Translations under genes and position numbers: made by a program
Notes under the pieces: model-generated
Seen by the model: only the letters and a program-made list of their open reading frames with translations
Told to the model about the DNA's origin: nothing
The model's database searches: none
Shown here: in pieces, positions 34,719 through 44,179 of the stretch
Layout: the number at the start of each line of letters is the position of its first letter
Numbering within the stretch: position 1 is the first letter of the stretch
NCBI GenBank assembly: GCA_944320775.1
Contig: CALUIV010000005.1
Span: 62,001-126,000, forward strand
Length of the DNA: 64,000 nucleotides
Source of the DNA: an uncultured Paraprevotella sp.
Lineage (GTDB): Bacteria > Bacteroidota > Bacteroidia > Bacteroidales > Bacteroidaceae
Direction: 5' to 3'

Positions 34719-37700
34719 ATGAAAAGAACCTTCTTATGTTATTTTCAAGTCTTTCTTCTGGAAATGCTTGTTATGTGCGTTGCGCTTCCTGCAGGCGCAC
34801 AATCTACTTCTTCGAAAGATCAAGTGGTAGAGATTCGTGGTGTGGTATTGGATGAAAAGGGTGAACCGTTACCTGGCGCAACAGTATTAATTACTCGTCC
34901 GCAGCAACGTTGGGGTGCTACGGCTGGAGTTGAAGGTACGTTCTCAATTCGTATTCCTAAGGAGATCCGTTCAGCCAACGATCTTTATCTTACTGTCAGT
35001 TATATCGGTTTCGAGGAAAAGCGTATGAAATTGAGGAATGATGCTAATCAGTATCGTGTACTTCTCCGACCGGACAATAAAGTGATGGATGAAGTAATTG
35101 TGACTGGTTATGAGGTGATCGATCGTCGTAAGACTACGAGCGCGATTTCATCAGTCAAGATGGAAGACGTACTTGTTCCTGGTATGACAACCATTGATCA
35201 GGCATTGGAAGGTCGTATTCCTGATTTGCTTTATATTCAGAATTCCGGTGAAGTTGGTTCTACTGCACGTCTTCGCGTGCGTGGTACATCTACTTTGATC
35301 GGTAATCGTGAACCATTATGGGTGCTTGACGGATTTGTTTTGCAGGATCCTGTTGATGTTAGTCCGGAACAATTGAATGATCCCGATTATATCAATTATG
35401 TAGGTAATGCTATTTCTGGTATTAATCCGCAGGATATTGAACGTATTGACGTGTTGAAAGATGCATCTGCAACGGCTCTGTATGGAACACGTGCCTCAAA
35501 TGGTGTAATCGTAGTGACAACAAAGAAAGGACGACTCGGTCCTCCGAGTATTCATTATTCAAATCAGACAAAAGTGACGATTGGTCCCCGTTATTCTGAT
35601 CGTAATATTAATCTGATGAATTCTCGCGAACGTGTGCAGTTTGGTAAAGATTTGTGTGATTTGCATTATTCTTTTCCATCAAATATGCCGATGGTTGGTT
35701 ACGAAGGTGCTTATTATCGTTATCAGTCTGGGCAGACCTCCTATGCAGATTTCTTGAATGAAGTTTCCTGGTATGAAACGGTAAATACCGATTGGTTTGA
35801 TGTGCTTACCCGTGATGCGCTGACACATGCTCATACGCTAAGTGTTTCCGGTGGTTCAGAAGCTGTACGCTATTATGTTTCTTTGGGTTATACTCGTGAA
35901 AATGGTAATATCAAGACACAATACGTTGACCGTTATACTACCGCAGTAAACTTGATGACCAACTTTACACAGAATTTGCGGGCTAATATTCGTTTGAATG
36001 GTAACATTCAGAAGAAAAACCACTTGCCTTCTGATGTAAAGGTTCTTGACTATGCTTATAATACAACTCGTGCGTTGCCTGCATATAATCCTGATGGTTC
36101 ACTTTATTATTATCAGAAAAAAGGATATGATATAGGTGAAGGTAAAACTTATAATAAATATAACTACAATATTATCAACGAGATGAATAATACCTCGGAT
36201 GAATATGACGGCAATACGATAATATCAAGTGCAGACTTGAACTATTCGTTCAGCAACATTTTGGATATTACGGCTGCTGCATCTTATTCACGTAGTTCTA
36301 CGACACAGGCTACGTGGTATGGAGAAGGAACAAATTATGTAGCTATATTGCGAAACGGAGAGGTTACTGATCGTCCTATCCCAGGTGAAACTGGTAAATG
36401 TGAATTGCCTTACGGTGGCGTTTACAACACAACGACAACGATCAGTGAAAGTCTTACGGCACGTTTACAGGCAAACTTGCATTATCAGATTAAGGGAGCA
36501 AACCATAATCATTTGATTACATCAACCTTAGGTTATGAGGTAAATACGAACCGTAACAATGGAATCAGTGATCAGACACGTGGCTACTTCAAAGATCGTG
36601 GTATGCAATATGTGAAGATGACAGCTGACGATCTTGATGATTATCCATTGTATAAAGAATGGTTGGCTCAGGGTCATCGTACGATTACTTGTGGCAAGAC
36701 GAATCAAATCAGTGGTTATTTGACGTTGGCCTACGATTTGGACAATTATTTCACGTTGAGTGCAAACGGTCGTTTCGATGCTTCAAATAAGTTTGGAAGT
36801 CGTAGTAATGAAAAATTCCTGCCGGTATGGGCTGTTTCAGGTCGTTGGAATTTGAAAGACACGTTCGGTAAGAACTGGAGTTTGCTGGATTATTGGTCTT
36901 TGCGTGCTTCGTATGGTAAGACCGGAAATATGGTTGACGGTGAAACACCAAACCTGTTGATCCGTCAGGGAACGCTCGATACATTCTATGGTGAGAATGT
37001 AGCTACGGTATATCGTTTCCCGAATCCTAATTTACGTTGGGAGCAGAGTAACCAGACGAACGTAGGTATGGATTTGAGTCTGTTTGACGGACGTTTGATG
37101 TTGGGTACAGACTGGTGGTATAAATATACGGAAGATGCTTTCGCAACCATCGATGTTTCTCCGATCAATGGAAAGCCACTTGATGGTCGTTCTGCTTATA
37201 CCATGAATAATGGTAATATTACAAACTGGGGTTATTCGTTCTCTGTATCTGGTTATCCAGTACGTACTAAAGATTGGAAACTTTATATGTCAACCAGTTA
37301 TTCTTGGGCTAGCAATACCGTGCATACTAAGACAAGTGATACTTATCAGTTAGCAGATTATCAGAATGGAACAGCCATTATCGATGGCAAGTCAATCGGA
37401 ACATTCTATTCATATCGTTATTTGGGTTTGAATCCGATGAATGGTATCCCAATGTTTGATGATTATGAAGATCGTATGCATTTGCTTATGGGATTACCTT
37501 TGAGTCAGGTTGTACCGATGGTTATGGTTGAGAGTGGTAATCGTGAACCTAAATTTACGGGTGGACTTTATACAACGCTTTCTTGGAAGCAACTTTCCTT
37601 GAACGTAAATCTTAACTATAGTCTGGGATCTAAAATACGTATGTTCCCGATTTATCAACCGGTTGTTAGTGGAGTTAGTTCGGAAAACAATGTTCGTAAG

Positions 37701-38120
37701 GAGTTTACTGACCGCTGGATGCGTCCTGGCGATGAGAATCATACAGATATACCGGCTTTGATGAGTCCTGGTGATCCTGATTATACAAAATATGCTTGGC
37801 ATTGGTCTAGTCAGCTTGGTTCTATCAATAAGATTCCGTCATTTGCTGAAAGTGTTTGGTCTATGTACGATTTATCTGATTTGAGAGTCGTATCAGGAAA
37901 TTATCTGCGCATCAGTTCTTTGAGTTTAAGCTATAATTTTACGAGCCGTCAGTTGAAGCGTACACCGTTTAAGTCTTTGCGTTTTAGTTTCACTGCTTCG
38001 AATTTGCGTACATTCGGTTCAAAGAAACTGAACGGACAGGATCCGACACAGGCGAATAACGAGACTGCAGTTCTTTCAATTCGTCCGTCATACACATTAG
38101 GATTCGATGTATCATTTTAA
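34719..38120 (+). CDS. SusC/RagA-family TonB-dependent outer membrane transporter
   Basis: A 1133-residue outer-membrane barrel that imports a ligand captured by the partner SusD. I chose the ATG at 34719, which gives a clean signal peptide (MKRTFLCYFQVFLLEMLVMC to AGAQS); an ATG ten codons upstream gives a poor N-terminus. A carboxypeptidase-regulatory-like domain follows (IRGVVLDEKGEPLPGATVLI), then the TonB box/plug (VMDEVIVTGYEVIDRRKT near 120) and SusC-typical LRVRGTSTLIGNREPLWVLD, DVLKDASATALYGTRASNG. No STN domain is present, so no direct link to an anti-sigma factor is expected. First gene of a six-gene operon without glycosidases. Confidence 0.97.
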   Translation: MKRTFLCYFQVFLLEMLVMCVALPAGAQSTSSKDQVVEIRGVVLDEKGEPLPGATVLITRPQQRWGATAGVEGTFSIRIPKEIRSANDLYLTVSYIGFEEKRMKLRNDANQYRVLLRPDNKVMDEVIVTGYEVIDRRKTTSAISSVKMEDVLVPGMTTIDQALEGRIPDLLYIQNSGEVGSTARLRVRGTSTLIGNREPLWVLDGFVLQDPVDVSPEQLNDPDYINYVGNAISGINPQDIERIDVLKDASATALYGTRASNGVIVVTTKKGRLGPPSIHYSNQTKVTIGPRYSDRNINLMNSRERVQFGKDLCDLHYSFPSNMPMVGYEGAYYRYQSGQTSYADFLNEVSWYETVNTDWFDVLTRDALTHAHTLSVSGGSEAVRYYVSLGYTRENGNIKTQYVDRYTTAVNLMTNFTQNLRANIRLNGNIQKKNHLPSDVKVLDYAYNTTRALPAYNPDGSLYYYQKKGYDIGEGKTYNKYNYNIINEMNNTSDEYDGNTIISSADLNYSFSNILDITAAASYSRSSTTQATWYGEGTNYVAILRNGEVTDRPIPGETGKCELPYGGVYNTTTTISESLTARLQANLHYQIKGANHNHLITSTLGYEVNTNRNNGISDQTRGYFKDRGMQYVKMTADDLDDYPLYKEWLAQGHRTITCGKTNQISGYLTLAYDLDNYFTLSANGRFDASNKFGSRSNEKFLPVWAVSGRWNLKDTFGKNWSLLDYWSLRASYGKTGNMVDGETPNLLIRQGTLDTFYGENVATVYRFPNPNLRWEQSNQTNVGMDLSLFDGRLMLGTDWWYKYTEDAFATIDVSPINGKPLDGRSAYTMNNGNITNWGYSFSVSGYPVRTKDWKLYMSTSYSWASNTVHTKTSDTYQLADYQNGTAIIDGKSIGTFYSYRYLGLNPMNGIPMFDDYEDRMHLLMGLPLSQVVPMVMVESGNREPKFTGGLYTTLSWKQLSLNVNLNYSLGSKIRMFPIYQPVVSGVSSENNVRKEFTDRWMRPGDENHTDIPALMSPGDPDYTKYAWHWSSQLGSINKIPSFAESVWSMYDLSDLRVVSGNYLRISSLSLSYNFTSRQLKRTPFKSLRFSFTASNLRTFGSKKLNGQDPTQANNETAVLSIRPSYTLGFDVSF

Positions 38121-38144
38121 TGGAAAATCAATTAACATAGCCTT

Positions 38145-39785
38145 ATGAAAAACAAGATATTGGCCGTGGCGGCCTTATGCACGGCAGCTGCCGGAATGTT
38201 GACCGGATGTAGCGATTTTTTAAGCGAGTATTCGCAGGATATGATCGTAGCGAAGAAAGTTGAGCATTTTAATGAAGTGCTTTTGGGAGAAGTTTATCTG
38301 CCCAGCCAGATTCGTGAATGGGGTGTATCAGGAACTGCTGTTGCTGGATTCCTGAATATTCTTGATGACGATGTGAATACTGGACGTGGAAAAGGTATAG
38401 TCGGTTCAAACCAGATGAGTCAGGCCTGGGGACAAACTGTAGCACCCACTTTTGGTTATTATGCATGGCAACTTGAGATTGGGCAGAATTTCAATGGAAC
38501 ATATACGGCTGCAGATGATGCTACGTGGAATGATCTGTATCATCGTATCAATATTATTAACGTGATTTTGGACGAGATCGTTGATTTGCCGCATAAGACA
38601 GACGAAGAAGAAGCACTCTATTGGCGTGTACAAGGTGAAGCGCATTTTGAACGTGCCTGGTTTTATTTCCTTTTGTCCAATCTTTATGGAAAACCTTATG
38701 CTCCGAATGCAGCAGATACTCTGCTTAGTGTACCATTGAAACTGACGCCTTACGTAGAGCACGACAAAGATAAACCGACGCAGTTCCAGCGGGCATCTGC
38801 ACGTGCTGTCTATGCACAGATTGTTGATGATTTGAAAAAATCAGTAAGTTATCTTACACGTAGTCCGCAGAATGAGGATTATATGGGGTATCGCGCTTCG
38901 AAAGAGGCTGCTCAATTACTGTTGAGTCGTGTATATCTCTATATGCAGGATTGGCCGAATGCAGCAGCTTTGGCTGATTCGGTAATTGCCAGTCATAATT
39001 TCCGTCTTTCGGGGTTGAGTTCATTGGCTGTAGGCAGTTATTTCCTTAGCGATGAAAATCCGGAAATCATCCATTCACAAGGGTCTAATTATTTGGCAAC
39101 CCGATCTGTATTTGATGGTGGCCCAGGTGATTACTGTGTGTCTCGTGAACTGTATGATCTTTATGATGCTGAGAATGATAAACGTTTTGCAGTGTTCTTC
39201 AAGGTGAATTCTGTGACTGACAGTATCGGACTTTCTTCGAAATATGAGCGGGGTAGTATTCGTTCACATGTTTCGGATGTATTTACGTTGCGTATGTCTG
39301 AAGCTTATCTGAATAAGGCTGAAGCCTGCGCTATGATCCCTGAACGTGTTAATGAAGCTAATGAGGCTTTGGCTGATTTACGCCGTAATCGTATTACCGG
39401 TTATGAACATACAGTACTGTCAGGACGTGAATTGGTTGATGAAGTACGTTTGGAGCGTCGTAAGGAATTATGTTTTGAGGGACATCGGTGGTTTGATTTG
39501 CGCCGTTACTCTGTATGTGAAACGTATCCATACAAACGCCGTATCGTACATGCGCTGAATGTTTGTGGAGATAATATAGATTATCTTTATACCCGTCTTT
39601 ATGTACTCGAGGAAGATGATTTTGCTTACGTCTTCCGTATTCCGAAATCTACAATCGATTTTGATGATGTTCCGATGGTTGATAATTATCGTGAGGCACG
39701 CGAGTATATTGAAGTAGAGGAACCGGAGAATCCTGATGAAGGTGAAGAACCCGGTGAAGGTGAGGAACCTGATTTGGAAGAGTGA
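38145..39785 (+). CDS. SusD/RagB-family surface lipoprotein with acidic C-terminal tail
   Basis: The 546-residue lipoprotein caps the SusC barrel and binds the ligand. The lipobox is LTGCSDF at about residue 21. SusD helical signatures are present: EAHFERAWFYFLLSNLYGKPY, SKEAAQLLLSRVYLYMQDW, and the C-terminal RLERRKELCFEGHRWFDLRR. The last 24 residues are almost all Glu, Pro, Gly and Asp in short repeats (EEPENPDEGEEPGEGEEP), an extension unlike usual SusD ends. It lies 24 bases after SusC. Confidence 0.96.
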   Translation: MKNKILAVAALCTAAAGMLTGCSDFLSEYSQDMIVAKKVEHFNEVLLGEVYLPSQIREWGVSGTAVAGFLNILDDDVNTGRGKGIVGSNQMSQAWGQTVAPTFGYYAWQLEIGQNFNGTYTAADDATWNDLYHRINIINVILDEIVDLPHKTDEEEALYWRVQGEAHFERAWFYFLLSNLYGKPYAPNAADTLLSVPLKLTPYVEHDKDKPTQFQRASARAVYAQIVDDLKKSVSYLTRSPQNEDYMGYRASKEAAQLLLSRVYLYMQDWPNAAALADSVIASHNFRLSGLSSLAVGSYFLSDENPEIIHSQGSNYLATRSVFDGGPGDYCVSRELYDLYDAENDKRFAVFFKVNSVTDSIGLSSKYERGSIRSHVSDVFTLRMSEAYLNKAEACAMIPERVNEANEALADLRRNRITGYEHTVLSGRELVDEVRLERRKELCFEGHRWFDLRRYSVCETYPYKRRIVHALNVCGDNIDYLYTRLYVLEEDDFAYVFRIPKSTIDFDDVPMVDNYREAREYIEVEEPENPDEGEEPGEGEEPDLEE

Positions 39786-39845
39786 TCCAGATCTAGTAGA
39801 TTGTGAATTTGTATTTGATTATTGGATTATAAAAACAAAAGAACA

Positions 39846-40925
39846 ATGAAGATATTAAAAAATATAATGTTAATTGTTGCTCTATGTTGCTTCTCTGCTT
39901 GTTCGGAAGAAGAATTGACGGGTAACCTGGTGGACTGTTCTACGCCTTATGTAATAGTAGATAATCCTGATGATGCTGTGGCACATCGCTGTTATCAGAT
40001 TTATGAAAAATATCAAGTACCGGTATTTTTCCGTGATACGTTGACCCGTACGTTTCTTGGATTAGATATTTACGGAGATTCACTATTCCGTTATGAGACG
40101 ATTGATATGAACTGGAATTTTACGTCACATACAGGCGCTGATATTGAATATCGTCATCATTACATTACAGATGAAGCCAAACAAATGGAAGCTTTGGATT
40201 TTGTTGAGACCTATTTGTCGCTTGTCAGTGAAAAGATGCGTCCGTTCTGTATTTTGTTGACTGATACTACAGAAGTAATTTCGGCACAATCTACCGAGAC
40301 TCCTGAATTTATAGTAAACTTCCGTGCATTGGTGCTTTCGCAAATATTACAGGAAGAAGGACAGGAACCGGAAACCGGACGTGACACTTTGCGCGCTCAG
40401 GAAATTATCCGTTCTATGGTTTGGGGACGTGTTCAGGCTAATGACCGGGTGAAGGCTCGTTTTGGAGCTATATCCAGTAAGGAAAATTGGTATGAGCGCC
40501 CATGGAAGCCATCTCCGAACGATCCGAATAACAATAATTTAGGTTGTTCATATCAGTATACAGGTGATAGTTGGATTCTTTCTTATGATTATCTCTACAG
40601 TGAAGAGGATATACCTGATATTTTGTCTGCATATGGTTGGACATTTGAAGAGTTTACTGTGATTCGCGATGAATTGTATAAGGATATCGGGCAGTTTGGT
40701 TTTATTTGTGGTGATAAATATGTCAGTACAAGCAAGAGTCCGGATGCAGATTATGATCTGGAATACTATGTAAACAAGATGCTTGAGTTAAGTTATGATG
40801 AATTCATGAAGCGTTATGGTATGAGCCCGCTTGTAGTTGAAAAATATAATATTTTGTACGACTTTATTGCCGGTGAGTTAGGTGTAGATCTGAAGGGCCC
40901 GGAAGTAGAAGAGGTTGATGAATAA
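39846..40925 (+). CDS. Lipoprotein related to SusCD-linked metallopeptidase-like proteins, no zinc motif
   Basis: I chose the ATG at 39846, giving MKILKNIMLIVALCCFSACSE with lipobox FSAC; upstream codons would spoil it. The 359-residue protein resembles the putative zinc-binding peptidase lipoproteins (Peptidase_Mx1 type) that often follow SusD: an early PVFFRDTLTRTFLG segment, then a helical domain, then ending VVEKYNILYDFIAGELGVDL. I find no HExxH anywhere, so if the relationship is right the protein is a non-catalytic homologue, perhaps a ligand-binding surface protein. The relationship rests on layout and is uncertain. Confidence 0.55.
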   Translation: MKILKNIMLIVALCCFSACSEEELTGNLVDCSTPYVIVDNPDDAVAHRCYQIYEKYQVPVFFRDTLTRTFLGLDIYGDSLFRYETIDMNWNFTSHTGADIEYRHHYITDEAKQMEALDFVETYLSLVSEKMRPFCILLTDTTEVISAQSTETPEFIVNFRALVLSQILQEEGQEPETGRDTLRAQEIIRSMVWGRVQANDRVKARFGAISSKENWYERPWKPSPNDPNNNNLGCSYQYTGDSWILSYDYLYSEEDIPDILSAYGWTFEEFTVIRDELYKDIGQFGFICGDKYVSTSKSPDADYDLEYYVNKMLELSYDEFMKRYGMSPLVVEKYNILYDFIAGELGVDLKGPEVEEVDE

Positions 40926-40963
40926 GAACTGATTTCGAAATCAATTTGATAAAAAGTAGAACT

Positions 40964-41941
40964 ATGAAGAAATGGATTATGATATTGGTAAGTCTGCCGA
41001 TGTTGTGGGCTTGCGATTCAAACGAGATGACAGGTCCCGTTTATAACCCTGCTGATATTCAGGTCGTAGATAGCTTCCTTGATGTGCGCGATCAGCAGAA
41101 GTATGGTTGTGTACAGATTGGTGATCGCATTTGGATGACGCGTAATTTGGCTTATTATCTGCCTAATGGTTCATATGATGATTGTTGTACATGGGGAGAG
41201 AAAAAACTGGAACTCGAAGATGTTACGTTGTCAGGAGAAGCATGGAGTGATTGCGCATTAGCAACACTTGATGATCCGGCTTATGACTGGGTGGCTGAAG
41301 GGGTTGATGTTGATGATGTTCGCAAACGTGCTGGATATGTGGCCATGGGATTGCCGGCTGCGATTCAATTACAATGGTTCCAGACACATTATCCCACGTT
41401 TTATGAAGTTTTTTCTGTACGATTAAATGAGGCTACTTTAGCTGTTATTCCAGAGTTTGCACGTCCACATACTGAAGAGGCGGAAAGTGACAATGGTGGA
41501 TATAGCAGTGAATATGGTTTTTTATATAGCTATGACGCTGCTTGTAAAGCCGTACCCGAAGGCTGGCGTTTACCGACAGATGAAGATTGGAAGGCATTGG
41601 AGCGCACCTTGGGTATGTCAGAGCGGGAAATTGAGAAAATGCATGTATGGCGTGGCAATGGTCAGGGCGATTTGTTGAAGTACGGAAGTCAGGTTGGCTT
41701 CCAGACAAGACTGGGCGGTGGTAATGTATTTGACTTGTCAAAATCGCCGCTTTACATCCGCAAAGAGGAAAATGCATATTTCTGGACGGCTACTAAAATC
41801 CAGGAGAACGATAGTATAACAGTGGGTGTTATCCGTTCTATCGCTTTATTCTCTGATCAGATTTTGCGTACAACTACGCGCTTGGAGAATGGCTATCGTG
41901 CGATGATGTTTAGTGTACGTTGTGTAAAAGACGTGAATTGA
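40964..41941 (+). CDS. FISUMP-domain lipoprotein
   Basis: The start at 40964 gives MKKWIMILVSLPMLWACDS, a lipoprotein signal with lipobox MLWAC. The 325-residue product carries the Fibrobacter major paralogous (FISUMP) domain: VQIGDRIWMTRNLAYYLP near the start, YSYDAACKAVPEGWRLPTDE in the middle, and ENAYFWTATKIQEND plus YRAMMFSVRCVKD at the end. FISUMP domains occur on surface proteins of Bacteroidetes and Fibrobacteres; binding roles are suspected, not proven. It is the fourth gene of the SusC operon and probably a surface-exposed accessory to SusD. Confidence 0.85.
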   Translation: MKKWIMILVSLPMLWACDSNEMTGPVYNPADIQVVDSFLDVRDQQKYGCVQIGDRIWMTRNLAYYLPNGSYDDCCTWGEKKLELEDVTLSGEAWSDCALATLDDPAYDWVAEGVDVDDVRKRAGYVAMGLPAAIQLQWFQTHYPTFYEVFSVRLNEATLAVIPEFARPHTEEAESDNGGYSSEYGFLYSYDAACKAVPEGWRLPTDEDWKALERTLGMSEREIEKMHVWRGNGQGDLLKYGSQVGFQTRLGGGNVFDLSKSPLYIRKEENAYFWTATKIQENDSITVGVIRSIALFSDQILRTTTRLENGYRAMMFSVRCVKDVN

Positions 41942-42015
41942 CAGATTATGAAAAATGTATTTTATATAAAAAATGATAACGCTTTATTTTAAGCAAAACG
42001 AAAACCAATCTTAAT

Positions 42016-44160
42016 ATGAAAAAAAATTTTATTGTTGCCGGTCTGATGCAAGCACTTATGTTTGCTCCGATTCTTCCAGTAAGCGCTCAGCAGGGAGTGA
42101 GTATGTACGGTGATGCGGTGAAAGCCGATGTCAAAATGAATTATGTTTATGATTTTAATGAAGCGCTTGAGCAGGCTCGGAAGGAAAAGAAACTTGTATT
42201 CTTCAATTGTTTCGCAGACTGGGCAGTGCCTTGTCACGGAATGAATAAAGCCGTGTTCTCTGATAAAGACTTTTGTGATTTTATGAACCGCAAGTTCGTC
42301 AATTTGTTTATTGATGTAACGCAATCTAAGGAAGGACAGGAATTGGCAAAACGTTATAATGTGACTACTTTTGCGCATTATCTTATTTTGGACGCGGATG
42401 GTCAGGTTGTACATCGTATTGTGGGTGGCCGAAAATTACCTGAATTTAAGAACATGGTCGAAATGTCTTTGAGTCCGAAAACATCGTTGGCAGGAACAAA
42501 GGCCCGTTTTGAAAAAGGCGACTATTCAAAAAAGGATCTGCTGCGCTATCTTCAAGCGCTCGATATGGCTGGTATGAGTGATGAATATGATCGTTTGGCT
42601 CGTGTTTACATGGGCATGCTATCAGAGAAAGACTACACTCGGAGTGAGAACTGGGGTGTGTTCCGTCATAGCGTGAAGGACCGTCACATGCCGCTGTTCG
42701 ACTATCTTATAGATCATAAGAAGGCGTTCGTCAAAAGCAATGGGCTTGAGCCTGTCAATTTTGTCATCGAACAGAAGTTGATGGTTGATTTGTTTCCATG
42801 TGCCAGTGGCAGTAAGCCTTATGACAAACTGATGATGGATACGATTACGACTATAGCTAAACGTGCGGAATTGCCTGATTCATGTCTGACTTTGCTGGTT
42901 GTAGAGACTGCACGCTTGAGAGGCGAAAAGCGTTATGCTGAGTTGCGTGATTTAATGAAACGCAGAGGACATGAGTATAAAGAAGCATATGTGCCCTTGT
43001 TGATGTCATTTAATGATCCGTCTTTGTCTGAAGCTGAGCGTAAAGAAATGGGACGTTTCCTGGCCGAGCAGGCAAAAAATGACGATGGAAGTGTAAACAA
43101 ACATTTGAAGGCACTTTCTGAGGAAATGATGCAGGATGGTCAGAGTGGTATCCAGTTTGTACAGTTGCCATTGGAAGAAGCTCTGAAACAGGCTAAGGCT
43201 GAGAATAAATTGGTCTTTTTGGATTGTTATACATCGTGGTGTGGACCCTGTCGGATGATGGCGTCGAAGGTATTTACACAGAAAGCTGTGGGCGATTTGT
43301 TCAATGAGCGATTTGTCAATCTGAAAATGGATATGGAAAAAGGTGCAGGAGTCGATGTGGCTAAGCGCTATAATGTCAGCGCATATCCGACAATGTTATT
43401 GCTTGATGGTGACGGTCAGGTGGTATATAAGATTATCGGTGCACGCAGCGCGGCTGTTTTAATGCGTGAGGTACGTGCTCATGGTGATCCGTCGAAAGGA
43501 TATGAAGTGAGTCGCCGTCGTTTTGAGGCTGGTGATCGTTCGCCTCAGGCTGTTTGTAATTATGTGATGGCCATGTTGGGTGCTCGTGAATTGTCACGTG
43601 AGAAAGCTGACAGTATTGTAGCAAGTTGTTGTCGTAGTCTGTCGGACGAAGATTTTGCAGCTGCCGAATCTTGGCCGATGTTCGAAGAATGTGTATACGA
43701 GGCCAAGGGTGAAGTATTTGAACGTATGGTGCGTTTAGCTCCGCAGCTGATCAAGAATGTGGGTTATGATCGTGTGACCGATAAATTGGAACAACTGGCA
43801 TTTGTTCGTGTGTTGGAATTTATGGAAGGAGTTGCTCCTGAGGATTCTGTAGTGACCTTATTGAACGAAATTGGAAAAGCTGATCTGGATAAAAACAATA
43901 TTCTGGTCGTTTCTGCTGAGTTATTACAGATTAAGGATACGAATAAAGTCATTGAATTCTTTAAAACGCGTGTAGAAGGCATACAGGATGCACGTGACAG
44001 ATTGAATTTGGATACACTTTTGCCTTATTATGCGAAGAAGGCAGACAGCGCACAACGTCAGCAAATCGAAGAGTATTTTGGTAATTTGATGGGACGTTGT
44101 GATCGAAGAGCCTATAATAAATATCGCGAATTGCTAGAGTGTGTGAAAATGATGGACTGA
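42016..44160 (+). CDS. Secreted double thioredoxin-fold protein, one active-looking and one degenerate copy
   Basis: The 714-residue product has a signal peptide (to about VSAQQG) and no lipobox, so it should be periplasmic. It is an internal duplication: each half is a thioredoxin domain followed by a helical repeat-like region. Copy 2 (about 385-490) has WCGPC and the cis-Pro in SAYPTMLLL. Copy 1 (about 45-150) has WAVPC in place of WCGPC and TTFAHY where the cis-Pro should be. So only copy 2 should do thiol chemistry; copy 1 may bind a substrate or partner. The helical parts align in style (KARFEKGDYSKKDLLRYLQ and RRFEAGDRSPQAVCNYVM). It lies 74 bases after the FISUMP gene. Confidence 0.9.
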   Translation: MKKNFIVAGLMQALMFAPILPVSAQQGVSMYGDAVKADVKMNYVYDFNEALEQARKEKKLVFFNCFADWAVPCHGMNKAVFSDKDFCDFMNRKFVNLFIDVTQSKEGQELAKRYNVTTFAHYLILDADGQVVHRIVGGRKLPEFKNMVEMSLSPKTSLAGTKARFEKGDYSKKDLLRYLQALDMAGMSDEYDRLARVYMGMLSEKDYTRSENWGVFRHSVKDRHMPLFDYLIDHKKAFVKSNGLEPVNFVIEQKLMVDLFPCASGSKPYDKLMMDTITTIAKRAELPDSCLTLLVVETARLRGEKRYAELRDLMKRRGHEYKEAYVPLLMSFNDPSLSEAERKEMGRFLAEQAKNDDGSVNKHLKALSEEMMQDGQSGIQFVQLPLEEALKQAKAENKLVFLDCYTSWCGPCRMMASKVFTQKAVGDLFNERFVNLKMDMEKGAGVDVAKRYNVSAYPTMLLLDGDGQVVYKIIGARSAAVLMREVRAHGDPSKGYEVSRRRFEAGDRSPQAVCNYVMAMLGARELSREKADSIVASCCRSLSDEDFAAAESWPMFEECVYEAKGEVFERMVRLAPQLIKNVGYDRVTDKLEQLAFVRVLEFMEGVAPEDSVVTLLNEIGKADLDKNNILVVSAELLQIKDTNKVIEFFKTRVEGIQDARDRLNLDTLLPYYAKKADSAQRQQIEEYFGNLMGRCDRRAYNKYRELLECVKMMD

Positions 44161-44179
44161 TAAGATAAAACGAATTCAT

